Assembly (NCBI RefSeq): GCF_910592395.1
Contig: NC_088324.1
Location: forward strand, 5,484,953 to 5,548,952
Origin: Lineus longissimus
Lineage: Eukaryota > Nemertea > Pilidiophora > Heteronemertea > Lineidae
DNA: 64,000 bases
Reading direction: 5' to 3'
The notes under the pieces were generated by a model that was not told where the DNA came from, made no database searches, and worked only from the letters and a program-made list of their open reading frames with translations. Shown one piece after another: positions 21,382 to 32,749 of this stretch; position 1 is the stretch's first letter, and each line of letters begins with the position of its first letter. A program made the position numbers and the translations under genes.

Positions 21382-22641
21382 ATGTCTGTTTTAGATATGA
21401 GGTCATTATTACTTATTTCAGTTCTTGCCGTGGTGGCTGTCAACGCTGTATGTTATTATTTTGTATTGCATTCACTTCTAAACTCTGTATCACTTCGAAC
21501 TCAATTCCGACGATTCGGCGAGACAATAAAAATGGAACGAACTGCACCTGGGGATTACCGCTCTAATGTCATTCGAGAAACAATCCATAACACTCGTAGC
21601 ACATCTATGAGTTCTCGGGTGACGAAGACACCCGCTGTAAAAAAGCATTTCAAAACTACTGATTCACAATTAAAATCACCCGATCCACCCTCACTAAACT
21701 TGAAAACTATCGACGAGAAGACAGCCGACATGTTACATCGAGCATCACTCTTGGTGGACGATCTGACTTTGTCACCTCCATCGTGCGACGATGACATATA
21801 CTTGCTCGTTATAGTAGTGAGTACGCCAATGCATTTCAATCGTCGTGCGGAAATGAGGGATTCTTTAAAGGTGACGCGGCTATTTGATCGGGGGAAGAGA
21901 TTTCGCATCGTTTTTTTGACCGCAAGAGTAGATGATCCCAAGACGGATACAAAATTACGCAATGAGAGTTTAGTTTACAATGATATTATCCAGGTAAACA
22001 GCAGAGAAGCATACCGCAACCTGACGTATAAGGCCCTGGAGTCTTTAAGATGGACGTTGACGAAATGTCCACACGTAAAATTCATGTTGAAAATTGATGA
22101 CGATGTGTTAGTGATCTATGAACACATCATCGACTATGCAATAGGTTTAGAGGCAAAGAATGCTACCTTCGTATATGCAGGTTTGCACAATCTGTATCCA
22201 GGACCTAACAGGAATGCTAAAAGTAAGTGGTATCTATCTCGAGAAGATTATAAAAATAACACTCTACCACCCTTCGTCTGTGGATTTGCTGCTCTATTTT
22301 CACAATACGCTGTTCGTGATATTTACCACGCATCCTTCCATGTTCCACGAGTCTACAGCATTCCGAGGCAGACGTTTCCTCAGGATGATGCGTTCTTCGG
22401 AATATGTGCCAAGTACGCCAAAATAAAACTGACAAAAATACTGTGGATGTGCTATACCTGGTCTCATGTGAAAGCGGCAGTGAAAAAAGACAAGTGTGCC
22501 ATGTTAAAGTTACAAGCTGTCCATGGTGTAACTGGTTACACAAAGATAAAACAATATTTGGAACTACTGAAAAATATGACAGTAGTTGAAAGGGAAACTT
22601 GTGAGAAGAAAGCTATACCTCTTCCTGGAGATTGTTGGTAG
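21382..22641 (+). CDS. Beta-1,3-galactosyltransferase-family (GT31) glycosyltransferase, intronless
   Basis: 419 residues in one exon with the type II Golgi-enzyme plan: a short cytosolic tail, a signal anchor (about residues 8-32, LLLISVLAVVAVNAVCYYFV), a Ser/Thr/Pro-rich stem to about 130, then a GT31 catalytic domain. Family motifs in order: YLLVIVVSTP, R...R..LRxT-like RRAEMRDSLKVTR, VYNDIIQVNSREAYRNLTYK (the 'DIIQ.DF.DSYRNLTLK' motif), FMLKIDDDVLV with the metal-binding DDD at 239-241, YLSREDYKNNTLPPFVCGFA, and FPQDDAFFGICA (the usual ED is DD). Such enzymes transfer Gal or GlcNAc from the UDP-sugar in beta-1,3 linkage to glycan acceptors in the Golgi; the acceptor cannot be inferred. 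Length is normal. The ATG at 21382 is the first in frame and gives the anchor. Confidence 0.92.
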   Translation: MSVLDMRSLLLISVLAVVAVNAVCYYFVLHSLLNSVSLRTQFRRFGETIKMERTAPGDYRSNVIRETIHNTRSTSMSSRVTKTPAVKKHFKTTDSQLKSPDPPSLNLKTIDEKTADMLHRASLLVDDLTLSPPSCDDDIYLLVIVVSTPMHFNRRAEMRDSLKVTRLFDRGKRFRIVFLTARVDDPKTDTKLRNESLVYNDIIQVNSREAYRNLTYKALESLRWTLTKCPHVKFMLKIDDDVLVIYEHIIDYAIGLEAKNATFVYAGLHNLYPGPNRNAKSKWYLSREDYKNNTLPPFVCGFAALFSQYAVRDIYHASFHVPRVYSIPRQTFPQDDAFFGICAKYAKIKLTKILWMCYTWSHVKAAVKKDKCAMLKLQAVHGVTGYTKIKQYLELLKNMTVVERETCEKKAIPLPGDCW

Positions 22642-22746
22642 TAGGTGATACACCGATTACTCAGATGTAACAGACGGCTTGAAACTTTATTTATTGATTG
22701 ATTTGTCTAAAATAATCTAGATAGGAAAATTTATTGATAAAATTGA

Positions 22747-22752
22747 AATAAA
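22747..22752 (+). terminator. Polyadenylation signal of the GT31 gene
   Basis: AATAAA about 105 nt after the stop codon, within an AT-rich stretch. Confidence 0.65.
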
Positions 22753-22806
22753 GCTAATCAGTTATCAGTTCCCTTCTGAATGGATGGATATAATTTGTTC
22801 AAGCTG

Positions 22807-23016
22807 TCACACGCTTACTCTGTGGTAACACATTGGTTTCGGCAGTCCCTTCCATGCAACTTTCATGTAAGGACCGTGTACAAAACCATAGGAAGCATTT
22901 GAAATATTATCGTAATTACCGTCAGCTGTTTGTGTACATTTTGACAAAATACATTGATGAAGACCTTTTGAAAACGTGATGTCTAAAACCCTCGTGGGGT
23001 TCATAAATTTATTCAT
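22807..23016 (-). CDS. Small ORF or exon, weakly like a chitin-binding (CBM14) module
   Basis: 69 codons from an ATG at 23016, convergent with the GT31 gene. It reads SKCTQTADGNYDN, then SYGFVHGPYMKVAWKGLP. The DGNY...YGF pattern recalls peritrophin-type CBM14 domains, but most of the expected six cysteines are absent. A donor (CCACAGA then GTAAGC) lies just before the stop, so it may be an exon. Weak call; it could be a decayed domain or chance. Confidence 0.3.
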   Translation of the reverse strand: MNKFMNPTRVLDITFSKGLHQCILSKCTQTADGNYDNISNASYGFVHGPYMKVAWKGLPKPMCYHRVSV

Positions 23017-23636
23017 AATGACATAGTTTACTAAAGGGACATATTCCTACAATATATGAAACTTGACTTATTATCTTTGGATTAAGTTGGGCTAGTATAT
23101 ATATGTATACTACTTTATAGGCGGGAGGCAAGAATTCATATACATTAGTATACATGTACTTAGATTATGCGATATGAAAACCTTGAAGGATAATCACATT
23201 GATGATTTGACAGAGCTTATCTTTGAAGTATAACTTTTATTAAATCTACCCTTTACGGGGTTGATTGATGAATAGATTTACATTTACATGAGAACATTTA
23301 ATGACAGTTAGTTTTGATTAGAAATAATAAATTAATAGGTGTGATTTAAGTTTAGTTGGTGCACAATGGGTCAACTCGTTTTTTCATAGCATACAGCTGT
23401 TGCGCTCGCTTCAGGATTTTTGTCGCCATTTGGGGATCGCCGGGACAATAGGCCTTGGTCACGGATGCTGGTTTGCATAAGGGCCGAAATGTTCTTTTTC
23501 CGGTCTGATCGTGACGGTCTCTGAATGGTTTGGCGTTCCCTGATTGGTCAGTTATGACGAGTCCGATCGGGGTCTTCTTATTTAACGGCGCATGCGCGGC
23601 GGTTGGCTTAACTTAAAAGGGGTTATATATTACTCC

Positions 23637-23748
23637 TTAGCCAAGGAGACTCTGCTGCTGACCTCGGTCCTGACATTTGCGATCAATATTCCAAATCTCG
23701 TGAAATTCATTTTCCCAACGCTCTTCTAGAAAATCCTGAATCACAATC
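23637..23748 (-). CDS. Candidate terminal exon, uncharacterised
   Basis: A strong acceptor (GTTGTTTTTTTTGGTAG, AG at 23750-23749) precedes 37 codons ending at TAA (23639-23637): FLEERWENEFHEIWNIDRKC, then QDRGQQQSLLG. An upstream exon was not identified, and no polyadenylation signal is obvious. Unknown family. Confidence 0.28.
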
Positions 23749-24760
23749 CTACCAAAAAAAACAACACCGTTAGTTCTCAGTACACGGTCCATTGTTTTCA
23801 GGCTTGTACCTCCCCTAAAGTTTCTCATGAAAATACTTATATTTATTCATACAATTTACTGACTCCTCGATTTCTTCGTTTTCCTACGGATTTTTCATCT
23901 ATCTGGACGTGTATGGCAAGCGGAGTGTCCAGTAATTAAAAAAACCTAGATTTATTAAAAAAACCTGTTTTTTTACCGAATAAACTAAGTTTATTTGGAA
24001 AAAATATAGGTTTTTTTTAAAAAACAACTTTGTTTTTTTCCTTGAAAATCGGGTTTCTTTAATAAAACCAAGCTTTTTACCTAATAAACCTTGTTTCTAT
24101 CCACAAATGTCAAGTTTAACAAATAAACTTGTTTTTTATTCCCTAAGTTTTTCATCCAGTGGTAATAAACTTAGTTTTATAGAAAAGAATCTTGGTTTAT
24201 TAACAATAACTGGACAAATGGCTAATAAACCTACCTTTTTACGTAAAAAACTTGGTTTTATACAAAACAACTTAGTTTTTTGCAATAAAACCTGGTTTTA
24301 TTGTAAAAATGTAGGTTGTTTTGAATAACTGGACAAACGGCGTGCAAAAACCTACTTTCTATCGAGAAACTTGTATTTTCTACCTCGTCCCATGTACACA
24401 AATCCGCGATGTTATCGGGACGAGGATGGGCAACCTCGGCACCACGTGGTACTACTGCCCTGTAGCCAGTGCGATTCTTGCGCTAGCGGTAGCACATGTA
24501 GCATACAATCCGGTATCACTATTGAACCTCGTTCCTAGTCATCATGATCACCGCATTCATACCTGGGAAAGCTTTGTAATGCTGCACTGCACTGCACTCT
24601 GTAAACTAGTTAGTGAGATTCTAGGTCTCACTAGCCAGTGGTGATCAGGTCAACATTGGTCCCCCCTTAAAAAAAAGTTCTTCAATCTCAGGCGATTACC
24701 ATGGATACAGATAAGCCTATCATATCGCTATTGCTGCATGTTCAAATGTCGGTGTCCTGG

Positions 24761-25268
24761 ACGCAAGGGCCCAACGCGCCGCGTAGCGGCAAAAAAGCGA
24801 AGCTGGCGAAACATTTATAACGGGTCACCGTCACTTATTATTGGACTTATAGCGCATTTACGGGGTTGCAACTATTTTGCTTTATAGTGTCACCAGGAAA
24901 GAAAAGCATGCGACCTAACGCCGATCTATTTGTATAAAGTGATAATTGGAAGGTATATAGTAGGAAATATCAATAAAATAATCATTCCATTTCGTCTTTT
25001 GAGGGCATTTTTGATTGTAAAAAATATATGTGTACGTCACCGTAGTCTCTGCAATGATAATTTTATCAGAGCAGTCTCGCGCAAGTAGAAGTTCTTTACC
25101 TGTTAGTTCTTCACTTATTAGTCTCAACGTCTGGCGCAAAGCCAGACGTTTTCCATTACGATTTCACTACGATGTTTGACAAGAAGGAGCAGTGCGCGAG
25201 ATATGCTAATGAGCAGACTTCCCTCGCTTGAGTTTCTGAAGAATGTTCCATATCGCGCGAAGCTCATC
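24761..25268 (+). repeat. Dispersed repeat, copy 2
   Basis: Match to 8295-8808. Its last 110 bp plus 25 bp more (25158-25293) recur at 26630-26764 in the same orientation (ACGATTTCACTACGATGTTT, GACAAGAAGGAGCAGTGCGC). Confidence 0.75.
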
Positions 25269-26629
25269 ACTACTGATTATGACAGGCGTGCAACGGTAGG
25301 TATCTGCTCCCCAACTTCCACCCTAATACGGTACAATAAGTTACCATTTGATGGGAATGGGACAATGCCCTCACTGTGTATGGAGTCATAGGGATAAGAA
25401 GAGATTATTCATTAGTGTTGGTACAAGTGATTTTGCCCAAAAAGCATGCGCATTCAAAAAACAAAATATGCAAGGTATCACGTACATGACCATGACGACG
25501 TGCAGAAAGTGCACTGGCCAGTGCATACCCTATGGCTATGTACTAGCAAACATGGTAAACATGAACAACATCATTATTCATCGGCAGTTCATTTTACTCC
25601 GAGCTTTTCCTGAAACATATAGCCATGATGATTAGGCCTACCATGTACCATGACCAATAACAGCACTAGATCATGTAGATGTCAACAAGTTCACATGAAC
25701 CGTATAATCCTGCATGGCGCATGTGGGGCATGCGTCTAAACCAAAGCCCCAAAATCACTTGTTTTGGTCTATTTCAGTTTCACTTGTGTTTCCCCCGTCT
25801 CCCAGTCCATAATACATTTACAGTTTACAATCCCCGATCATGGCCCAACAAAAGGTCATCGGTTGACTAAAGGAACACAACTGTTCAATGTATTTATAGT
25901 TGAATGCGATCAAACTACGTCTTTTCAATCGTGGATTGTAAATTTAACCCCATGGGCCTAGGGAAGGCCCTATAACAATACTTTCGACACAGTTATTATC
26001 TCCGCTGCCTCCACCATGTTACACACAGTGCTCACTGCTGATTCTAAAATGCGCCACCTAGTCAAAACAGGACATATGTTCTTCTAGGAATAGATCTCTT
26101 TCCAATATTTCGTCATTCCACTATCGTCATCACCTCATCATACTTTCATTGACATTACAGGCACACATCCACAGAGCACTCTTCAAATCATCTACACAGT
26201 GGTTATCCAACTAGGATTATAAAGGTAATTTCTTAGCCCCGCACAGTGGGTTTCAGTCTTGATAAAGGGGCACTATCCAAGATAAAGTTACAAGAAGTAG
26301 TCAATAGGGGTCTCTCACCTCTCACTGTATGTCCACACTATTCACGCTTGTACGAGGAATACATTCAATGCTGAATCTAACAACACCCAGTGCCCTTACT
26401 CTGTATATTAGTCACTGGAAGATGGGCCATTTCATTCCTTCCTTCTACTTCACCTATTGTCTCATGGCAAACGCCTCAGTTCTATGATATCACATTCGCT
26501 TTCAGCTGTCATGCAACGCAACAACTGTGCTATCTGCCATCGCACATCAACGAAGAAGTGCAGCCGCCCACATTCCACCTCACGTCTGTCCGTCCAGCTG
26601 CAATCCTCGAGGACGCCCCACTGTACCAC

Positions 26630-26764
26630 GATTTCACTACGATGTTTGACAAGAAGGAGCAGTGCGCGAGATAGGCTAATGAGCAGACTTCCCTCGCTTG
26701 AGTTTCGAAAGAATGTTCCATATCGCGCTAAGCTGACCACTGCTGACCATGACAGGCGTGCATT
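26630..26764 (+). repeat. Partial direct repeat of 25158-25293
   Basis: About 135 bp nearly identical to 25158-25293, 1.47 kb downstream, ending 'gaccatgacaggcgtgca'. Confidence 0.75.
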
Positions 26765-26910
26765 GGACTGGTACTGGTTGGAATTGAACATTGAATATGC
26801 TGGTGGTGACGCTTTCTGATGAGAAGTTGGTCGTGACTGATGCAGTATCCTTGGACTTGTCCACAGCATCGTTCAATCATTGCTCTCTGAGCTGCCTTGA
26901 TTCTGTACTT

Positions 26911-26973
26911 ACCCAAATACTAAGACCAAACGCCTGTTGACTGTGCTTTAAGAGAGACTGGCGCCATGCCTAG
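26911..26973 (+). repeat. 63-bp direct repeat, second copy at 27265-27327
   Basis: Both copies read 'acccaaatact(a/g)agaccaaa(c/t)gcctgttgactg...gccatgcctag'. In the second copy the end is followed at once by its own reverse complement, creating the hairpin at 27289-27350. Confidence 0.75.
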
Positions 26974-27288
26974 AGATATGACTGACCCCTATTGGCAAAT
27001 TTGTATGACTTTATCTTGCCTACCTAGCTGCTGCCTATAGTCTCCCTTTAACTGCGGAACACTTCAAAGTCGATAAAATGCCATGTTCCACCTTTTAATG
27101 TGTTCAGACCGCCATTTTCAAAATAATCAAGTCAGGACACTGCCTTCTAGTCTCATAATAAATTTTGCTTTCCTCAATAATAACATTTCTTCTTCTTCAA
27201 TGCTTTCATCATTCCAAACTTCTCCTCCTCGGACTTTTACAGGGGTACAGTCATGGCAATCAAAACCCAAATACTGAGACCAAATGCC

Positions 27289-27350
27289 TGTTGACTGTGC
27301 TTTAAGAGAGACTGGCGCCATGCCTAGTCTCTCTTAAAGCACAGTCAACA
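27289..27350. repeat. Perfect 25-bp-arm hairpin
   Basis: Arms 27289-27313 and 27326-27350 are exact reverse complements (core TGACTGTGCTTTAAGAGAGA) around a 12-base loop. A degenerate version is at about 8829-8868. Confidence 0.85.
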
Positions 27351-28461
27351 GACACCAACCCCCTCAGACTCAGAAACCACAAACGCCCAACCCTTCCTGC
27401 TACCTTAATACTTCTGGGTATTTTGTGAAGAGGTAGCTCTGACGATTATTTGAGGAAAATATCAGCTTCTTCTGTGCACGTCCGCAGTGACCAGGCCTCG
27501 CATGCTATGTATAGCTCAATCGGATGTTGACATGAACTGGTTCCTGTCAGAGTGCACATGTTCTCAAGGTGAGACTTCGCGGTCAAAATGCTCAAAGAAA
27601 AGCCGCAACGACACCCTATTTTGGTATCAAAATTTAAAATTGTTATTATTTTGCTTTCTCAAGGTGATAAGTAGAAGTTTATAAAAATATTATTTCACCA
27701 TCCATGTTAATCGTCAAGTTATAAGGCGGCAAGGTGAAATTTTCAAAATTTTCATCGATGTACAGGGTGTCTCATGTATTGTGCTGCCCCCATGTTCTCA
27801 TGACTGAATTACTTGATAACAATGAAAGCTGGTCAGAAGTATTCTAGAAGCGACAAGCTGTTCAGAAATGTATAGGTTTATGTGTGAGAGTGATATACTG
27901 CAAGGTCGACAGCCACTTGAACAGGGGTATGCATGAAATGACGTCGCGCCATTTGTGGAGCCAGGTAGGCCCGGCCATTGCACTGGCTAGTGAGACCCTA
28001 ACCTCATCCCAGATAACTCAATGTAGGTAGGATCGAGGTTTAAAAATGTAAGTTTTCTAATAAACCATTTTTAAAAAAAAAACTAGGTTTATATTAGTAA
28101 TTAAGTTAGTTTTTTTTAATAAACTAGGTTGTTTTGGTAATAAACCTTGTTTTATTGAATAAATGGACATATCTGCACCGAAACTTATATTTCATACGAT
28201 TATGTGGTAAAAAACCAAGTTTTTTAGGTAAAAAACCAGGTTTTTTAGCATAAAATGTTAGTTTCTGTTAAAAAACCTTCTTTATTAGGAAAGAAAGTAA
28301 AAAAACTTGGTTTTATTAAAGAAACTCGGTTTATTAGCAAATAAACAAGGTTGTTTTAAAAAAACCTATATTTATTCCAAATAAACTTAGTTTATTAGGT
28401 AAAAAACCAGGTGTTTTTTATAAAGCTAGGTTTTTTTAATTACTGGACACTCCGCTTGCCA

Positions 28462-29605
28462 TAGACGTGACCCTTTGTGGCCTTCTATCGGCACACTGCA
28501 GGTCGAGATCTACTCCCTCTCGGAAAGCCCAACATCATCAAAGGCTCGGTGTCTCTGGAAGATCTGACCTAACGATTTCCTGTTGGGTCTTCCAAGATAT
28601 CAGCGCTTGGTGAAACAGACACAGTGCCAGAATATCTGGCACGCAAGAGGGTTTTTTTTGGAACGGCTTATAATTCCCCTTGTTCAGAAGTGCGTATCTC
28701 ATCCCTTGCTAACGTACGGTCACCAACTTGGCCCCAAAATTCACTCATGTCTCGTGGTTTAAACCCGAATTTGTTTTTTACTTGGAACATGCACGTTTGT
28801 TCGATTCTACTGAAATAAATATACAAGCCCTTCGGCGATAATGGCTCACTGTGAGAAATGATTGCTATAATGTTGTCAATGTGTACAGGGACTGGACCAA
28901 TTGGTTCACTTACTGAATCCAAGATGGCGGACCACCAGACTAAAATGCGAGTACTAATTGAAGAGCTTAGAAGTATAATCAGGCTAAGGCACATTTTAAA
29001 CCCTATATTTGGAGAAAAATGCAAAAATATGAAAAAAATCTTCACATTCCCTGGAAACACGCAAGTGATGATTTCTAGATATCGCTGAATCATTAAGAGG
29101 CACAGATTATATGTGTTTAAAGCATTTGCTTCTTTAAGGGTATAAATACTGCAAAATGTGCATAAACCAAGAAGGGTTGTTACAACTAGTTACACTACGG
29201 ACTTAGTGATAAGGCCTCGTCCCATCGCCCTTACCGGCCACTACGACAAGTCAATACTCTTGCTGATGATTCGTCATTATTGGTCGTCGCAAAAACAACG
29301 AATTGACACAGATATCAACTAGGTCAACCAATCACGCGGTAGTCTGGCGGACACACCTCCACGACACACTTTATGTGACTTAGCATGGTGTCCCTGATGC
29401 GGCCACTAAAGACATGATGTAGATTGCCACAACAAACTTGTGGTGTGAAGCTGTGTACTCCTCCTACTATAATATTACGTCTGGAGGCAAAGTCGTAAGG
29501 TGTACAGTTAGCCGACGACGTTTGGTGTGCAGGTTTCTAATGTCTTCGGCATTCCGCGGGCGATGTGGAATTAGTCCGCCGAGGTTATGGAAGAAAAAAA
29601 CCAAA
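28462..29605. other. Intergenic, no feature recognised
   Basis: About 1.1 kb without a supportable exon or repeat. Confidence 0.35.
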
Positions 29606-29904
29606 ATGGCGGGAGTGTCGGAGAATGAGAAGCGTACTGCAATTTTTTCCGCAACATTTTGAAGTACGTGGATAATGAGGCGTTGGGGAGTTCGTTCAAG
29701 AGCCATATAACTTTTGCATACCAGGGTTATGAAACTGCCGGCTTTTTAGAAAAATGTCGGCGGATTAGATGGTCTTCGTTTTCGGACATTTTTTTGTTGG
29801 TTGGCACGAACGATTGTTGTAGTCGTTCCAGTGCAAGTGGACATGGTGGAGCCAGTGCTAGTGGGCCAGGTTACTCTACCAGTGAAATATGCAGGCGTAT
29901 TGAT
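29606..29904 (+). pseudogene. Candidate first exon with a frameshift, uncharacterised
   Basis: It starts at an ATG at 29606 (context CCAAAATGG; MAGVSENEKRTAIF). In or after the T6 run near 29645 the frame must shift by one to continue with ILKYVDNEALGSSFKSHITF, then YQGYETAGFLEKCRRIRW, then a Gly/Ser stretch, ending at a very good donor (ATTGAT then GTAAGT, exon end 29904). The donor placement argues for a once-real exon; the frameshift argues for decay or a sequence error. Unknown family. Confidence 0.3.
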
Positions 29905-31200
29905 GTAAGTTTTATCTGTTATAAGCGCGCAGCAGAAAAGCTGAAGGCTTTTCTGCGAAGCGCTACTATGGTTAACGTGCATACGACGTATCCAATGTAA
30001 ACAATGTTTCTCAAGTCCATGGATTCGTTTCAAATGGCTTAAATTTGACTTAAAATGGCCGCCAGAAGAGATAAACGCGCGAATGAAGCAACTCGACTAT
30101 TCTGAGCTCCGAGAGAGAACCACACGTCGATTATTCTCACTGTTTTTTAATCAAACTTCAATTTCTGGGGGTTTGCCCCCCCGACATATGTGTTTTGATT
30201 TTTGATACTTTAGTGATAATATCCAAAAGATGCTTAAAATGGATATAATCCCGAAATAATGAAGCAAAAGACGGGCAGGCGTTCGAGAAAAAAAAATTTA
30301 TTTTGAGATTTCAATAAACCTTATGAACGAATTTCACATGGGCCGTGGTGGAATCCGAAGACACCTTAAGGAGGAATGTATGTTTTTATGGGGTACCATT
30401 GGTTTTGCAGATCTTCTGGTTTTTTCTAAAGAATAATCAATATTCGCTAGCAGGCTTTTTATGCTCCCAGGTATGAAGAGGGTTCTATGTTCTTCAGGTT
30501 CTTTGTTCATCAGTCTGGTGTTCCTCAAGAGTCAAGTGTCTTCAAGTCTCTTGGCCTGCAAAAACCCTTTCCAACCAATTTTTTATGCATTAACCATTCG
30601 GCAACATGTTGGTGGGGGAAAAACCTGATCCCTGACCCCTTGAATTGGTTGCCCAGGTACGACCACAAGCAATTGTCTCAAGGAAGCCACCAGTACGACC
30701 TCTTGGTAGTCTTGCCAATATCATGCCAGTGAAAAGGAAGGGTAATGATGGTTTAGGGTTGCAGTTAAGGTACCATCGAAGGAGTACCTCTTCCTCGCTC
30801 TGGGTTAAACGTGTCAAAGGCCTGCACCATCATGAAGGTTTGGAGGTTCCACTCAAGCGCCCCGGGGTAAGCAAATAGGGGGGTTGAGGGGCCTTCCCCA
30901 ATGCACTAGCTAAAACATGTCAGAAGGACGGGGGTTAGGGGGGGGGCTTTCTTTGCCGGCTATTAATGATGATGGAGTTGAGTTACTGCTAAAGCGATAC
31001 ACGGAGAAAACTGTGTATCAAAACAAAAGATTGGCGGAAGGAACTATAGCAGGTTCCCAACCAGGGGGTTTGGGGGGTTTCCCCCCAACCTAAAGGCGCT
31101 GCGCGCTTACTAGGGCACTGCACTGATAATATTATTGATTTATGTCAAGAAAATATAATTTTATTGATTTATGTCAAGAAAATAAATTTTTGATAACTTT
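29905..31200. other. Intergenic, no feature recognised
   Basis: G-rich homopolymer stretches near 30940 and 31060-31085. No supportable gene. Confidence 0.35.
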
Positions 31201-31208
31201 GAAACCTG

Positions 31209-31394
31209 GTGGACGCTGGTGGACGCTGGTGGACGCTGTTTAGGATGTCCGGCCTGTACGTATACGTTGACTTCAGAATTCACCGGCCATCCGCATCAGG
31301 CTGACGCTGGTGGACGCTGGTGGACGCTGTTTAGGATGTCCGGCCTATACGTATACGTTGACTTCAGAATTCACCGGCCATCCGCATCAGGCTG
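31209..31394. repeat. Tandem duplication of a 91-bp unit
   Basis: Two copies of 'gctgtttaggatgtccggcct.tacgtatacg...ccgcatcaggct', each preceded by repeats of the 10-mer GGTGGACGCT (three before the first copy, two before the second). Confidence 0.85.
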
Positions 31395-32749
31395 CAAGTG
31401 CAACTCTGTCAGTCAGTGTCACCCAAACCAGGTCATACCAATGCTACCAGCGATTCACAGACAACTAATTGACACTTCGATGAGTATTTCCATCACCTCG
31501 ACATCTGAAAACTTACTGATTTTGTACGGAAAGCAAGCAGTGAACGATGTAAACATTAATGGATGACGGTAATTACGGTGATTACCTCGTTCCGAATGCT
31601 CACCATAAGCTTAGTTGCATACAGTCATACACCTGCAATACTTCAACGATCCCAGGTTGATTATCGGCTAATGTAGCATATCATTATCACACCCCCGGAT
31701 CAAACCTTACTAATCAAACCTGAAACTATCGAACTGGCACGATATTCGTTCTTTTCTTTAAATATTTGTCGATGGAATTAAATGGAATCAAATGGAATCA
31801 AATGGAATAAACTGTTTGTGGCCGATTTGCACTACTTACACGCTTCCAAAAAATCAACATTTTGCGAATGTACTCGATTTGTTGGAACATAGTAAGCTCG
31901 TCCCCTTGTACGAATGTACGTACATATGACCACAATAAATCAATATGAATAACACCCTGGAAAAGGGGCGTGGCAAAATTACATGGAAAAACGAAAAAAA
32001 CAGATATATACGATGGTTTGTTGTCCAAAAACACTTCACGAGACACACCTATGATGCCAAACACAGCCAATGATGCCGATTGCGCCCGAATCGGTCAGCC
32101 CTTATGGACAAACGAGGTTATCGCAAAATGAGGTTAAAAAACCCATGCAACTTTAATGGTCACTATAGACAGTGAGCCAATAAAAGTTGTTTTAAATGGC
32201 CAATTGGATAATGAAAAAGCTTTAGTATAAGGTTGGCCCCTTGAACCTCTTCTGGCGAGAAAACTGTGTTGCATTCCGAAATTAACTAACGACAGTAGAA
32301 CTGCAAAGGTCGAGATTCTAAAGTGTTTCGATCTTCGTACTTGTATACCAGCAGTTTAAAAAAAAACCTAACCCGCTTTCGATAATGCAGATCCACACTG
32401 ATCTAAATGTCTTTACGGTTCTGTAACAGCCTGTGTTCCGATCCGTTCCAAATACGGGCGACTCGTTCAGAAGCCGCGACGATTTGTCCATGATCAATAC
32501 ACCGCGCGGCGGTATGTCCGAAACTAAGTACGCATGCGCACTCGCTATGAGTATTATGACGTCATCTACGGACATTATATGTGACGTCATCCGTGACGCG
32601 AAGTTTGTGTTTATTGTTAGCCGCGGATTGGGCGTTTCTTTATTGTTAAGACGTTACGACGTTTTGACGTCGCAACAAGAAAACTCACTTGAACAACATG
32701 GCGAATCTTTAACGCAAGAACATCCTGCGCCGCCTAACCGCATTATACG
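31395..32749. other. Intergenic, no gene recognised
   Basis: It contains a short direct repeat 'aaatggaatc' (31777-31806). No supportable exon. Confidence 0.35.

Larger units (their letters stand above)
23914..28461. mobile_element. TIR element(s) with AT-rich subterminal arrays, TA target site
   Basis: The ends are inverted: TGGCAAGCGGAGTGTCCAGT at 23914 and its complement ending at 28461, continuing through TAATTAAAAAAACCTAG. They are flanked by TA on both sides (23912-23913, 28462-28463). Next to each end lies about 400 bp of irregular units such as 'aaacttggttttat' and 'aaaccaagtttttt' (23935-24346 and 28040-28450). An internal near-copy of the terminus (AATAACTGGACAAACGGC at about 24327) means the left block may instead be a short element of its own. 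No transposase is recognised inside; the interior holds another composite repeat (24761-27418). Confidence 0.6.
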
